From Fredinandcohnia onubensis (GTDB lineage: Bacteria; Bacillota; Bacilli; Bacillales; Bacillaceae_L), in assembly GCF_002734285.1 (NCBI RefSeq), contig NZ_NSEA01000011.1:226982-290981 (forward strand): DNA of 64,000 nucleotides, read 5' to 3'. The notes under the pieces were generated by a model, which was given only the letters and a program-made list of their open reading frames with translations, searched no databases and was not told the DNA's origin. This document shows positions 40,889 to 49,639 of the stretch, piece after piece (positions within the stretch are counted from its first letter, which is position 1; each line of letters starts with the position of its first letter). The translations under genes were made by a program, and so were the position numbers.

Positions 40889-41876
40889 TATCTACGTTCA
40901 GGAAGTCACTCGAAGGCTGACTGAAAAAAATCGGAAGGACATTGCACTTGAGTTACAGTCGACCATCGAGGATATGCTGCCTGACGATTACAATGAAGAA
41001 GATGTAAAAAACGCGCTAGAAAAATTAGGGAGCCCTGCAAAATTGGCGAGTGGTTATCTCGACCGGCCCATGCATCTTATTGGCCCACGTTATTTTGATG
41101 TGTATGTTACCTTATTAAAAATGATTATACCGATAGCAGCTGTGATCTCACTCATCGCCATCATCCCTGAGTATTTTCTTGGGCAACAAGATGAGGAAAC
41201 CATCATTAATATGGTACTAGACATAGTCGGTTTCGGCATTTGGAGAATGATTGAAGTATCGATACAAACATTCTTCTGGCTGACTATTGTGTTTGCCATC
41301 ATAGAGCGAACTGATAAATCAAAAGATGACCAACCATTAACAGCCAGTTTAAAGAAATGGACTCCAGATGATTTAAAAAATATTACCTATATCCCGAAGA
41401 AAAAGGCCATTTCCAAGTTTGAAGTGTTTGGAGGTTTACTGTGGACCGCCATCTGGGCAACCCTATACTTTAAAGCAGATCAACTTTTAGGTGTATACGA
41501 AGGCGGTAAAGATGGTCTTGAATTTGTGATTCCAGCCTTAAATCAAGACATATTGCTTTCTTTTTGGCCAATTGTTCTAGTTGTGATCATTGCAGAAATT
41601 GCACTTGCTATTTATAAATTAATCAAGGGACAATGGACTAAAGCCTTGGCCATTTCCAATGCAGCCGTGGAACTAATTGGAGCTATTGTATTCATCGTTA
41701 TATTCCTGTATCCGAATATCATAAACCCTGGCTTTATCACCTATATGACAGAAGACCTTTTCACTATGAACCCAGATCACTTTAACTCTAGAATGATTAT
41801 TGGTGTAATTATTATTCTCATAGTATCTGCAGCAATCAATATCTACGATGGTTTTCGCAAGGCCCGTATCCGATAA
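40875..41876 (+). CDS. HAAS (DUF1700-like) domain membrane protein
   Basis: A 333-residue protein. The N-terminal 70 residues (YVQEVTRRLTEKNRKDIALELQSTIEDMLPDD... ALEKLGSPAKLASGYLDRP) form the HAAS-type alpha domain typically coupled to PadR regulators. Six membrane segments follow, with a cytoplasmic loop (TDKSKDDQPLTASLKKWTPDDLKNITYIPKK). Overlaps padR by 14 nt and has GGAGAGG inside it. It probably transduces a membrane signal to or with PadR. Function not established. Confidence 0.85.
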   Translation: MNLIDIYVQEVTRRLTEKNRKDIALELQSTIEDMLPDDYNEEDVKNALEKLGSPAKLASGYLDRPMHLIGPRYFDVYVTLLKMIIPIAAVISLIAIIPEYFLGQQDEETIINMVLDIVGFGIWRMIEVSIQTFFWLTIVFAIIERTDKSKDDQPLTASLKKWTPDDLKNITYIPKKKAISKFEVFGGLLWTAIWATLYFKADQLLGVYEGGKDGLEFVIPALNQDILLSFWPIVLVVIIAEIALAIYKLIKGQWTKALAISNAAVELIGAIVFIVIFLYPNIINPGFITYMTEDLFTMNPDHFNSRMIIGVIIILIVSAAINIYDGFRKARIR

Positions 41877-41973
41877 TTTGACTTTTACCACTACCTAGGG
41901 ATTAGTTGTCCTAATCTTTTTCTCGAATGCATATAGATGAGTAATAGATATGGTACAAAGGAGTTTGGTGACC

Positions 41974-42297
41974 TTGAATAAATTTTTGATCGCAATCGGG
42001 ATTCTATCTATTATATTCGTGACCGGTGTAATTGAATCAGATGATGTCTATGAATACAAAAATGCAATCTCTGTATCTGGTATGTCTGTGGAAGAAGAAG
42101 TAACGGCAAACCCAGAAGAGGATACTTCAGACGATGAGTTGATTCCAGAATTGGAAATGCAGTATGTTGACACTGAGATTGTCAACGGAAATAAAGTTGA
42201 AATCTACCGAGAATATGAGATTTATCGCAATGAAGCAAATGAAGTAATTAAAAGAGTTCCCACCGACAATTATGAGTATTTAGAGTACTGGAGATAA
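41974..42297 (+). CDS. Hypothetical membrane-anchored protein, about 107 aa
   Basis: An N-terminal hydrophobic segment (NKFLIAIGILSIIFVTGVIE) is followed by an acidic extracytoplasmic tail with a repeated EEE/EED pattern and Tyr-rich C-terminus (NYEYLEYWR). TTG at 41974 is chosen for the AAAGGAG site 10 nt upstream; GTG at 41968 and ATG at 41950 are alternatives in frame. It lies 97 bp after the PadR-HAAS pair. No family recognised. Confidence 0.65.
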   Translation: MNKFLIAIGILSIIFVTGVIESDDVYEYKNAISVSGMSVEEEVTANPEEDTSDDELIPELEMQYVDTEIVNGNKVEIYREYEIYRNEANEVIKRVPTDNYEYLEYWR

Positions 42298-42300
42298 GGA

Positions 42301-42338
42301 AAAGGAGTTAAGCCTGTGTTTAAGGCTTAACTCCTTTT
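42301..42338 (+). terminator. Bidirectional terminator
   Basis: AAAGGAGTTAAGCC pairs with GGCTTAACTCCTTT around a 9-nt loop. It lies between the convergent 107-aa protein and glutamine amidotransferase genes. Confidence 0.9.
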
Positions 42339-42341
42339 CTC

Positions 42342-43043
42342 TTAGCAACTTTCTACAAATCTTGTAAAAATGCGCTTCGCAATCTCGTCTCCATTAACCG
42401 CCAAACCTTCGGGATGCCATTGCACGCCTAACACAAAGGGATGTCCCTTGCTTTCGATTGCCTCGATGATTCCGTCTGAAGCAACCCCTGAAACCTCAAG
42501 TGGATATGGTACATGGCGAACAGCCTGATGATGATACGTATTCACCTTAAATTCAGAAGTCCCTGCAATCGATTCTAGCAAACTTCCTTCCTTCGCTTTC
42601 ACAAAATGAGCAAGATGATACCTTGTTGCCTTCTGGGAGTGCTGAAGAAGCCCGGTTTCATGCTGATCATAAATATCCTGATACATATCCCCACCAAGTG
42701 CAATATTCAAAATCTGGATACCGCGACATATCGCAAGGATTGGCTTATTTGCAGTTAACATCTCCTGAATGATAGCAGGCTCAAAATCATCTCTTCCTGG
42801 CGAAATCGTCCCGAGCTTCGGATGTGGCTCCTCCCCAAATAAGGTTGGATCGATATCCCCTCCCCCTGTTAGAAGAAGCCCATCTATCTTACTAACAATC
42901 TGTGAAACATCTTCATCGATGCCAATTGGTAAAATAACCGGAATTCCTCCGGCTTCAATCACAGCTTGAATATAATCATTCGACAGCGTATGTTTATAAT
43001 CCAACTCAACATGCGAGGTCACACCAATAATCGGTTTATTCAT
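42342..43043 (-). CDS. Gamma-glutamyl-gamma-aminobutyrate hydrolase family protein (class I GATase, peptidase C26)
   Basis: A 233-residue hydrolase with catalytic Cys in AICRGIQILN near residue 106 and His-Glu in GVQWHPEG near 215. LLLTGGGDIDPTLFGEEPHPKLG is the typical oxyanion region. PuuD-like members cleave gamma-glutamyl bonds. It lies 15 bp below the DmpA-family gene and probably shares its transcript, which suggests cooperative breakdown of gamma-glutamyl or D-amino-acid peptides. GGGGGAA precedes the ATG. Confidence 0.9.
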   Translation of the reverse strand: MNKPIIGVTSHVELDYKHTLSNDYIQAVIEAGGIPVILPIGIDEDVSQIVSKIDGLLLTGGGDIDPTLFGEEPHPKLGTISPGRDDFEPAIIQEMLTANKPILAICRGIQILNIALGGDMYQDIYDQHETGLLQHSQKATRYHLAHFVKAKEGSLLESIAGTSEFKVNTYHHQAVRHVPYPLEVSGVASDGIIEAIESKGHPFVLGVQWHPEGLAVNGDEIAKRIFTRFVESC

Positions 43044-43058
43044 GTTGATTCCCCCTCA

Positions 43059-44108
43059 TTATGAAATTATTTCACTCGTCATTTCAGCCAAAGAATAAAG
43101 CGTGTTTCCATTTCGGCCTGTTGTCGTTTTTGCAGTTAGTAATGACTGTAAAATTGCTTCCTCCGTGGCGTCTACTGTCGCTAAAAAGGCTTGATCCAGG
43201 TCATCTTCGTGGATGAAATTTAGAGTCTGAAGTTCTCCTTTATTTTCATGACTGATTGTGTTTGCGGTTGAGAAACCGATGAAAACATCCCCACTCCCAT
43301 TTCCAATAAAAGAACCTGTTCTACTAAGTCCCACCGATGCACGTTTGATGATTCGCTTTAATTGACGTGAAGTCACCGGCAAATCGGTTGCGATAATAAT
43401 CATGATGGAGCCTTTGTCACCCGTTTCGTTTTTTGTAGGGAGCTTCGCTTTGATGATTGGCCCCACATGGATTCCGTTTAGGCGAAACTGATCAATCTCC
43501 CCAAAATTGGAGAGCACCAAGATGCCTAAGGTGTATTTTCCATGAGGATATGTAAGGATGCGGGACGAAGAACCTATCCCCCCTTTTAGCCCAAAGCATT
43601 TCATTCCTGCCCCTGCACCGATACTGCCTTCTTCGAAATTGGTTGTTGCTGTTCCTAGGGCTTCCCGTACATTCTTTTCCGTAATTGACTGTTTTCGGAT
43701 ATTATTTAAGAACATATCATTGCACTCGCCAATGACAGGATTTACCGTCCCGGTTGTATCACCAATTTCCTCATTTTGCTCAAGCATATAGCCGATGAGG
43801 TGATTGGCGACAACCCCCACGCTTAGCGTATTTGTGAGCAGAATAGGTGTTTCAATTGTGCCAAGTTCATCGATTTGAAGAGTTCCCATCGTCTTTCCGA
43901 ACCCATTCATAGCATATGAAGCAGCAACCACTTTATTGTTAAAAATATTTGTGTCATGCGGGATGATAGCTGTCACCCCTGTCTGGATGTCCCCGTTGGA
44001 TATGGTGGAGTGGCCGACTCTCACGCCTTTTACATCTGTGATTTTATTTAAAGTTCCTGTTGGTAAGCTGCCGATATTTATCCCGTAATCTTTTAGTCTT
44101 TTTTGCAT
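43059..44108 (-). CDS. P1 family peptidase (DmpA-type aminopeptidase)
   Basis: A 349-residue N-terminal-nucleophile enzyme made as a precursor. LNKITDVKGVRVGHSTI opens the protein; GSIGAGAGMKCFGLKGGIGSSSR and LVLSNFG follow. Self-cleavage is expected before the Ser of KGSIMIIIATDLP near residue 240, by analogy with DmpA/BapA. The family removes N-terminal L- or D-amino acids or beta-amino acids from short peptides. The ATG lies below two tandem arrays that fill the upstream region. Forms a pair with the GATase gene. Confidence 0.92.
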   Translation of the reverse strand: MQKRLKDYGINIGSLPTGTLNKITDVKGVRVGHSTISNGDIQTGVTAIIPHDTNIFNNKVVAASYAMNGFGKTMGTLQIDELGTIETPILLTNTLSVGVVANHLIGYMLEQNEEIGDTTGTVNPVIGECNDMFLNNIRKQSITEKNVREALGTATTNFEEGSIGAGAGMKCFGLKGGIGSSSRILTYPHGKYTLGILVLSNFGEIDQFRLNGIHVGPIIKAKLPTKNETGDKGSIMIIIATDLPVTSRQLKRIIKRASVGLSRTGSFIGNGSGDVFIGFSTANTISHENKGELQTLNFIHEDDLDQAFLATVDATEEAILQSLLTAKTTTGRNGNTLYSLAEMTSEIIS

Positions 44109-44227
44109 TTTGTGTGTAACCCTTTCCGATTGGTATTTGTTTTTAGTATAGGTTAGATGGGCGGGTTGAGTATAGGTGGGTATGGATATTTTTTTTTATT
44201 AGGAACAGAGTGTTATGTTTTCGGTGT

Positions 44228-44478
44228 TGCTGGTTCGGTGTATCCTAATTTTATCCAGATACAGTGATGTTTCGCGGTTTTGCTGGTTCACTGTTCACTA
44301 ATTTTATCCAGACGCGGGCGTCTTTCGCGGATTTGCTGGTTCGCTGTTCCCTAATTTTATCCAAATGCAGGCGTCTTTCGCGGCTTTGCTGGTTCGCTGT
44401 TCCCTAATTTTATCCAGATGCGGGCGTGTTTTGCGATTTTGTTGGTTCGCATTCTCCTAATTTTATCCAAACAATATC
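44228..44478. repeat. Tandem array C: four and a half units of 53 bp
   Basis: Unit starts are at 44228, 44281, 44334, 44387 and 44440. Each begins TGCTGGTTCG and contains CCTAATTTTATCCA and GCGGGCGTCTTTCGCGG at fixed offsets. No frame stays open through all units. The fifth unit is truncated. It lies upstream of the DmpA gene and before array D. Confidence 0.9.
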
Positions 44479-44553
44479 CTCTTTTTAGTGTTTAGTAAGC
44501 TACCTAGCTACAAATATGGCCTTTGCGTTACTCTTTTCCTCTACTATTCTATC

Positions 44554-44780
44554 AATCGGGTACATATCCCACGCTTGCGTTCCCTTTCCACACTCCCATT
44601 CTAATAATCGGACACTATCACTCGCTTGCTTTCCCTTTCCACACTCCTAGACTATCAATCGGGTACGTATCACTCGCTTCCGTTCCCTTTCCCCACTCCC
44701 ACTCCAACAATCGGGTACGTATCACTCGCTTCCGTTCCCTTTCCCCACTCCCATTCCAATAATCGGGCACGCATCCCCTT
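44554..44780. repeat. Tandem array D: four and a half units of 51-52 bp
   Basis: Unit starts are at 44554, 44606, 44657, 44709 and 44761. The unit carries AATCGGGTACGTATC, CACTCGCTTCCGTTCCC and TTTCCCCACTCCCA; units 3 and 4 are nearly identical. It is unrelated in sequence to array C 75 bp away. The apparent open frame across it is a by-product of the repeat. Confidence 0.9.
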
Positions 44781-44863
44781 CTCCTCCAATCTAATTAGTT
44801 GAAATGTTCTGTGGAGTTCCTTTAGAATGAAACTATCGTTTTGACAATTTGGGAGGGGAAAAT

Positions 44864-45859
44864 ATGAAAGCGTTTGTACATTACAAAGTTCCTGGAATGG
44901 ACGGAACATCTTATTCGGAGATCGATGAGATTGAACCAAAACAAGGTGAAGTGAAGGTTAAGCTAAAAAGCGCTGGGCTCAATCACCGTGATTTATTTGT
45001 TTTACATAGACATAAAGAAACAGATCCGCCATTAGTAATTGGGTCGGATGGTGCTGGGATTGTTGAAGCGGTAGGTCCTGGTGTCGAAAGTGTTCAGGTC
45101 GGAGATGAAGTTATCCTCAATCCATCTTTAGGCTGGAAAGAAAAAAGTGATGCGCCACCTGAAGGTCATGAGATTCTAGGCTTACCCGATCACGGAACCT
45201 TTGCTGAAAAAATCACACTCTCTGCGGATAATGTTGGTCCAAAGCCCGCACATTTGTCATGGGATGAAGCTGGTGTCTTATCGCTTGCAGCCATGACTGC
45301 CTATCGCGCATTATTCACTCGTGCAAATATAAAGCCAACTGATACTGTCTTATTACCTGGAATCGGAAGTGGTGCCGTTACGTTCCTTTTACTTTTCGCG
45401 AAAGCAATCGGGGCTCGTGTTATCGTTACTTCTCGCTCTGAAGCGAAGCTAAAACAAGCTCTTAAATTAGGTGCTGATGTAGCGATTGATAGCAATGGCG
45501 ACTGGAATGAGGCGTTAAATGGAGAAAAAGTAGATATCGTGGTTGAAACAGTTGGAGCAGCCACTTTCCATAAATCACTTGGACAGCTTCGAAAAGGTGG
45601 AAAAATGGTAACATTCGGCGCTTCTGCTGGTGATTCGGTGGACTTCAATCTTCGGGAATTCTTTTACGGTCAATATACATTACTCGGCTCCACCATGGCG
45701 AGTACAGAAGAATTTAATGAAATGCTGCAATTTGTAAATCAACATAAAATTAAGCCTGTAATTGATAAAGTATACCCTCTTGAAGAAACTAAAAAAGCAA
45801 TGCAGCGTATTGACGAAGCTGAACAATTCGGAAAGATCGCAATAAAAATCGAAGACTAA
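44864..45859 (+). CDS. Zinc-binding dehydrogenase / quinone oxidoreductase family
   Basis: A 331-residue MDR-family protein. GLNHRDLFVLHRH, VIGSDGAGIVEAVGPGVESVQVGDEV, and the Rossmann LLPGIGSGAVTFLLLFAKAIGA motif are present. The structural-zinc cysteines are absent, as in the quinone oxidoreductase (YogA-like) branch. GEVKVKLKSAGLNHRD is its family opening. ATG at 44864 follows GGGAGGGG; a frame extension of five codons lacks a site. NADPH-dependent reduction of quinones or enones is probable. Confidence 0.88.
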   Translation: MKAFVHYKVPGMDGTSYSEIDEIEPKQGEVKVKLKSAGLNHRDLFVLHRHKETDPPLVIGSDGAGIVEAVGPGVESVQVGDEVILNPSLGWKEKSDAPPEGHEILGLPDHGTFAEKITLSADNVGPKPAHLSWDEAGVLSLAAMTAYRALFTRANIKPTDTVLLPGIGSGAVTFLLLFAKAIGARVIVTSRSEAKLKQALKLGADVAIDSNGDWNEALNGEKVDIVVETVGAATFHKSLGQLRKGGKMVTFGASAGDSVDFNLREFFYGQYTLLGSTMASTEEFNEMLQFVNQHKIKPVIDKVYPLEETKKAMQRIDEAEQFGKIAIKIED

Positions 45860-45861
45860 AA

Positions 45862-45985
45862 CGAAAAGCGAAAGACGCCCGCATACCGTAGACAAGCACA
45901 TTAAAGCACTAATAGAAATCGCTTTTCCATTCAGAAGCGATTCGCTTGTGACTTCAAGCCGTTGGCGCCTGAAGCTAGAAAACCC
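45862..45985. repeat. Structured intergenic element of GAAAAGCG...GGCGCCTGAAGCTAGA type
   Basis: The element begins GAAAAGCGAAAGACGCCCG, contains GACAAGCA and GCTTGTGAC in mirror positions, an inner AGAAATCGCTTTTCC...AGAAGCGATT dyad, and ends GGCGCCTGAAGCTAGA. Elements with these ends are widespread in Bacillaceae intergenic regions. Positions 45868-45884 are the reverse complement of the consensus core of array C. Confidence 0.6.
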
Positions 45986-45986
45986 G

Positions 45987-46016
45987 AACTGCACCTAAAT
46001 TAAGGTGCAGTTTTTT
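45987..46016 (+). terminator. Terminator of the quinone oxidoreductase gene
   Basis: AACTGCACC/GGTGCAGTT stem with an 8-nt loop followed by TTTT. Confidence 0.85.
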
Positions 46017-46759
46017 CATCCAAAATAACCGGCTAATTTTTTTTTCATCTGCTCCTTGTTCTCAGCAAATTGCCTGTGACGGTGACCATTTCCACCTGAT
46101 GTATGTGGAAATCCATAAAGAACGCTATCTGGTGATACATACCCATTTTCTGCAAGATAGTTGAACACACCTGTCACATTAACCCCTAGTGGAATGATGA
46201 GAGGATTTTGCATATGCAACAACTCTTCTGTAAAACTATCCATAATATGATTCTTTAACAGTTCCGTTTTTAACATCTTTGGAGTTGAGCCACTGTAGTT
46301 TTTTCCCTTATAGAATACTGGATACCTAATAACGGAAGCGGTTTGAACAAGATGACTGGCAGACGTAAAAAGCTCACTTGTAGACTCAATTTCGAGGTAT
46401 GAGTGTAACCCAAGTTCATCGAGCATCCCAATCAGATTTTTCCTCATCGGACCTTCAAAACTGGAATTCTTTTTCACCTCTTGTAGAAGCTGCTCATCAG
46501 TAAGGTCTTTATTTTTCGGATCAAGGATTGTTGAATATGATTTTTTCATTTGATGTAGTCCTGGTGTGATTCCGACAATCATCACTTTTGCAGATTCATT
46601 CACGTATTCAAAAGGAGCATAGTAGATCTCGATGTGCTTTTTTTCATCCTTGTCCAATAAAAATGTCTCGCTCTTTAACTCTTCTTCTTTATAATCCATG
46701 GGCAAGGATAAAATTTTTTGTTTGTATGTTTCGAACTTTGAACCGGCTATGATTGCCAC
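46016..46759 (-). CDS. Uracil-DNA glycosylase superfamily protein
   Basis: A 247-residue protein. VMIVGITPGLHQM near residue 60 is the UDG motif A region, LIIPLGVNVTGVFNYL leads to the fourth strand and GFPHTSGGNGHRHRQF is the motif B-like loop with the conserved His. The combination matches a bacterial UDG-like family of unclear substrate. The start is GTG with GGGAGG 7 nt upstream. Whether it is an active glycosylase cannot be judged. Confidence 0.8.
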   Translation of the reverse strand: MAIIAGSKFETYKQKILSLPMDYKEEELKSETFLLDKDEKKHIEIYYAPFEYVNESAKVMIVGITPGLHQMKKSYSTILDPKNKDLTDEQLLQEVKKNSSFEGPMRKNLIGMLDELGLHSYLEIESTSELFTSASHLVQTASVIRYPVFYKGKNYSGSTPKMLKTELLKNHIMDSFTEELLHMQNPLIIPLGVNVTGVFNYLAENGYVSPDSVLYGFPHTSGGNGHRHRQFAENKEQMKKKLAGYFG

Positions 46760-46783
46760 ATGAATTCCTCCCTTAAGTTGTAA

Positions 46784-46808
46784 AAGGTATACCGGATTGG
46801 TATACCTT
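46784..46808 (-). terminator. Terminator of the kynU-acetyltransferase unit
   Basis: AAGGTATACC/GGTATACCTT stem with a 5-nt loop followed by TT on the minus strand. It reaches the kynU stop codon. Confidence 0.82.
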
Positions 46809-48076
46809 CAAGCTACTACATCTCGTTCATTTTTAAATTTTTCGTATTGTTTTTCATCCATTATTGTTTTTAACATTTGAACAACTTTCCAAACATCCTC
46901 ATATGAATTATAAAGGGGCACTGGTGCAAGTCGAATGATATTTGGAGCTCGAAAATCTGGAATCACTCCATTTTCTTTGAGCGCCTTACAAATTCGTGCT
47001 GCTTCCTTATGCTCAAGACTGACGTGACCTCCCCTAACAGAAATATCACGCGGTGAGCCAATCGTGAATCCCAGCCCTGATAGTTCAGTATCAATCAGTT
47101 CAATTAAAAAGTTCGTCAATCCAAGAGATTTACTCCGAATACATTCAATCCCTGCCTCAGCAAACATCTCAAGTGAACCGAGTAAAGGAGCCAAGCTTAA
47201 CACATGAGGAGTCCCGATTTGAAAGGCCCCCGCATTGCCTGCTGGCGTAAACGTATGCTCCATATCAAATTGCTTTTCTTTATTTGAACCAAACCAACCC
47301 GCTAAGCCCGGTAATACACCAAAATGCCTTCGATTTACATACAATCCTGCAACCGCTCCAGGGCCACCATTAAGATGCTTATAATTGCACCAAAAGGCAA
47401 AGTCAACATCCCATTCAGAAAAGGAGTGTGGAATGGCACCGATTGAATGACAGCCATCAAACCCGATTAAAATTTCGCGCTTATGTGCCTCATCGGTAAG
47501 ACGCTTCATATCTAAAATCTGACCACTCCGATACAATACGCTTGGCAAAACCACCAAAGCCACCTCATCGGTCATTGCCGCAATGATGTCTTCTTCAGCT
47601 AAGTAACGGCCCTCATGACTTTTCACCCTAACAAGATGTTCATCTGGGCTAAGCCCATGAATTTGCAACTGACTTTGAAGGGCATAGATATCGGATGGGA
47701 AATTTAATTCATCCGCTACAATCTTTGTACGTTTCCCTTTTGGCTTATAAAAGGTCGCAACTAATTGATGGAGATTCACCGTCGTTGAGCCCGTTACAAT
47801 CACTTCCTCAGGTAATGCGCCAACAAGCGGAGCAAGTAGTTCACTTGCCTGTTCAGACATATAAAACCAAGGTTGTCTTCCTTGTGTCCAGCCATCAATC
47901 CCAAATTCTTTCCAATCCTCTAATGAGCGAAGTAATGAACGTTCTGCCCGCTTTGATAAAAGCCCAAGTGAATTCCCATCCAGATAGATGGTATCCGGTT
48001 TTTGATAAAATTCATCACGGAACGGAGCTAACGAATCCTCTCTATCAAGCTTTCTTGCATGTTCTAAAATATTCAA
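46808..48076 (-). CDS. kynU: Kynureninase
   Basis: A 422-residue PLP enzyme converting kynurenine to anthranilate and alanine. [37 protein letters not shown] is the diagnostic opening. PLP Lys lies in [14 protein letters not shown] near residue 226, and [16 protein letters not shown] is the usual C-terminal block. No kynA/kynB genes are present nearby. The start is an ATG 13 bp below the acetyltransferase gene, with GGGGGAAA between, so the two are probably co-transcribed. Confidence 0.95.
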   Translation of the reverse strand: MNILEHARKLDREDSLAPFRDEFYQKPDTIYLDGNSLGLLSKRAERSLLRSLEDWKEFGIDGWTQGRQPWFYMSEQASELLAPLVGALPEEVIVTGSTTVNLHQLVATFYKPKGKRTKIVADELNFPSDIYALQSQLQIHGLSPDEHLVRVKSHEGRYLAEEDIIAAMTDEVALVVLPSVLYRSGQILDMKRLTDEAHKREILIGFDGCHSIGAIPHSFSEWDVDFAFWCNYKHLNGGPGAVAGLYVNRRHFGVLPGLAGWFGSNKEKQFDMEHTFTPAGNAGAFQIGTPHVLSLAPLLGSLEMFAEAGIECIRSKSLGLTNFLIELIDTELSGLGFTIGSPRDISVRGGHVSLEHKEAARICKALKENGVIPDFRAPNIIRLAPVPLYNSYEDVWKVVQMLKTIMDEKQYEKFKNERDVVA

Positions 48077-48089
48077 AAAGGTTTCCCCC

Positions 48090-49235
48090 TTAAAAGAAAT
48101 CGTACATATACGCAGGGCGATTCGGAATCATTTTTTCAAATGCTTCTATTTCGGATTCTGCCCCTGCAATCATACCAGCTGCGAAAAGTTCGCTCGGACG
48201 TTGATGACCGAAGAGTGCCGTAGATAATGCATTAATCGAAAGTGTAATCACTCCATCTGTATCGTCGGTAATACAAACCTCGCCATCTTTTATCAGAAAT
48301 GTTTTTTCATTCCAAGGTGCAAATGGATCTTTGATTTGAAGCTTTATCGTCTCGTTTCCAGCAAATTTGTATTCTTGTAGAAATGAATCTACATCAACAA
48401 TTCGCACCATAAAATACGGACTAACTTCACGTTTTACCGTCTTTTGTTTCTTTAGAGCGAAGAATAATGGTTCTTTTTGAAATGTAATCATTTCGAGCTC
48501 AGTAATCATTGAATCATGCTGACATATAAAATTCCATAAGCCCTTCCTGGCCTCGACATTAACAGGGACAAATTCCTCAACTGTCATCTTACTGTCCTTA
48601 ATTTCATAAAGGACATAACCTGTTGGCTTATCAGCTGAATCGTAATAAACAGCAATGTTCAGATCATCAACCACGCTTTTCCACCAATAATCTTCCCGAT
48701 CAAGCATCCCTGAGAATGTAGTTGCATACTGCGCATAAATCTGTTTAAGCTCTTCTAGATTTGCGTTTTCAAATTGATAACGCTGAATCGTACCATTTGC
48801 TGGTTCAAACATAGTCAAATCAGCTTGCTTATGTATCGTTTTAAGGCGATTGCTAAATAGTTCCCAGCCATATTTTCGGTAAAAATATACATCAAATGGA
48901 TGCAACATCGAAACGGTAAAGCCCTGCGTCTTCATCGTTTCAAGCGCATGCATAAGCAATTCCTTTACATACCCTCTTCTTCGGTATTCCGGATACGTCG
49001 CAACACCCGCTATTCCACCCATTTTAAACGATTGATCGCCTACATATGTAGAGAGTGGTATGAGATGAAACTTTGCTGCTAACCTATTATTTTCATAGAT
49101 TCCGTAAATTTGATGCTTGTTAAGTTTTTTAGGTACCTGATCAAGCTGTTGTTCTGAAAGCTTATATGTAAATGCATACTCTGATAAACGCACAGAATCT
49201 AAAAATTGTTCTTCAGTAAGTCTTACGATTGCCAT
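48090..49235 (-). CDS. Eis-like GNAT acetyltransferase with sterol carrier-like domain
   Basis: A 381-residue protein. The N-terminal GNAT domain carries [21 protein letters not shown] (acetyl-CoA loop, near 75). A second GNAT-like part and a C-terminal SCP2-like domain ([52 protein letters not shown]) follow, as in mycobacterial Eis. The free C-terminal carboxylate (MYDFF) is the general base in that family. It probably acetylates amines such as aminoglycosides. The upstream gene of a pair with kynU. Confidence 0.9.
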   Translation of the reverse strand: MAIVRLTEEQFLDSVRLSEYAFTYKLSEQQLDQVPKKLNKHQIYGIYENNRLAAKFHLIPLSTYVGDQSFKMGGIAGVATYPEYRRRGYVKELLMHALETMKTQGFTVSMLHPFDVYFYRKYGWELFSNRLKTIHKQADLTMFEPANGTIQRYQFENANLEELKQIYAQYATTFSGMLDREDYWWKSVVDDLNIAVYYDSADKPTGYVLYEIKDSKMTVEEFVPVNVEARKGLWNFICQHDSMITELEMITFQKEPLFFALKKQKTVKREVSPYFMVRIVDVDSFLQEYKFAGNETIKLQIKDPFAPWNEKTFLIKDGEVCITDDTDGVITLSINALSTALFGHQRPSELFAAGMIAGAESEIEAFEKMIPNRPAYMYDFF

Positions 49236-49290
49236 AGCCTACCAACTCCTATTTAGAAAAGAATCAATCTATTTTAACCAATACTCATAT

Positions 49291-49491
49291 TTACTCGCAG
49301 CTAACTTCGTCTAGACTAAAGATATTTTTCGCTTCAAAAACAACAGTTCCGCTCTCGTCCATACATGCTTCTGCTATCTGCATTTTGATTTTGTGGTTAT
49401 CTCTAATTTCTAGAATTCTTACAACCCCAAACGTTACAATCACAAGACTCCCAATGATTGCAATGAGGAGATTTCGTTTACTTTTACTCAC
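49291..49491 (-). CDS. Small membrane protein, 66 aa
   Basis: One hydrophobic segment (LLIAIIGSLVIVTFGVVRIL, about residues 8-27) with a basic N-terminus and an acidic C-terminal part containing two Cys (EACMDE and EVSCE) outside the membrane, which could form a disulfide. The GTG start has GGAGG 7 nt upstream. Family not recognised. Confidence 0.65.
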   Translation of the reverse strand: MSKSKRNLLIAIIGSLVIVTFGVVRILEIRDNHKIKMQIAEACMDESGTVVFEAKNIFSLDEVSCE

Positions 49492-49639
49492 TACCTCACC
49501 TCCTTCTTTAGGGTAACATAGTTACCACATTTTTCAATTTACAAAATAAGACTTCGCAATTTTTGTAGTAATATTTTTGTGGATTTTTCAATTCATCGGG
49601 TGTAAGATAGTAACATTAACAATGGGGAGATGGTAGAAA

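Noticed and set aside
44523-44762. Open frame of 79 codons across array D with repeated PF-P-H motifs
   Set aside because: The apparent protein repeat follows from the DNA repeat; there is no ribosome binding site and units of 51-52 bp do not keep a constant frame.
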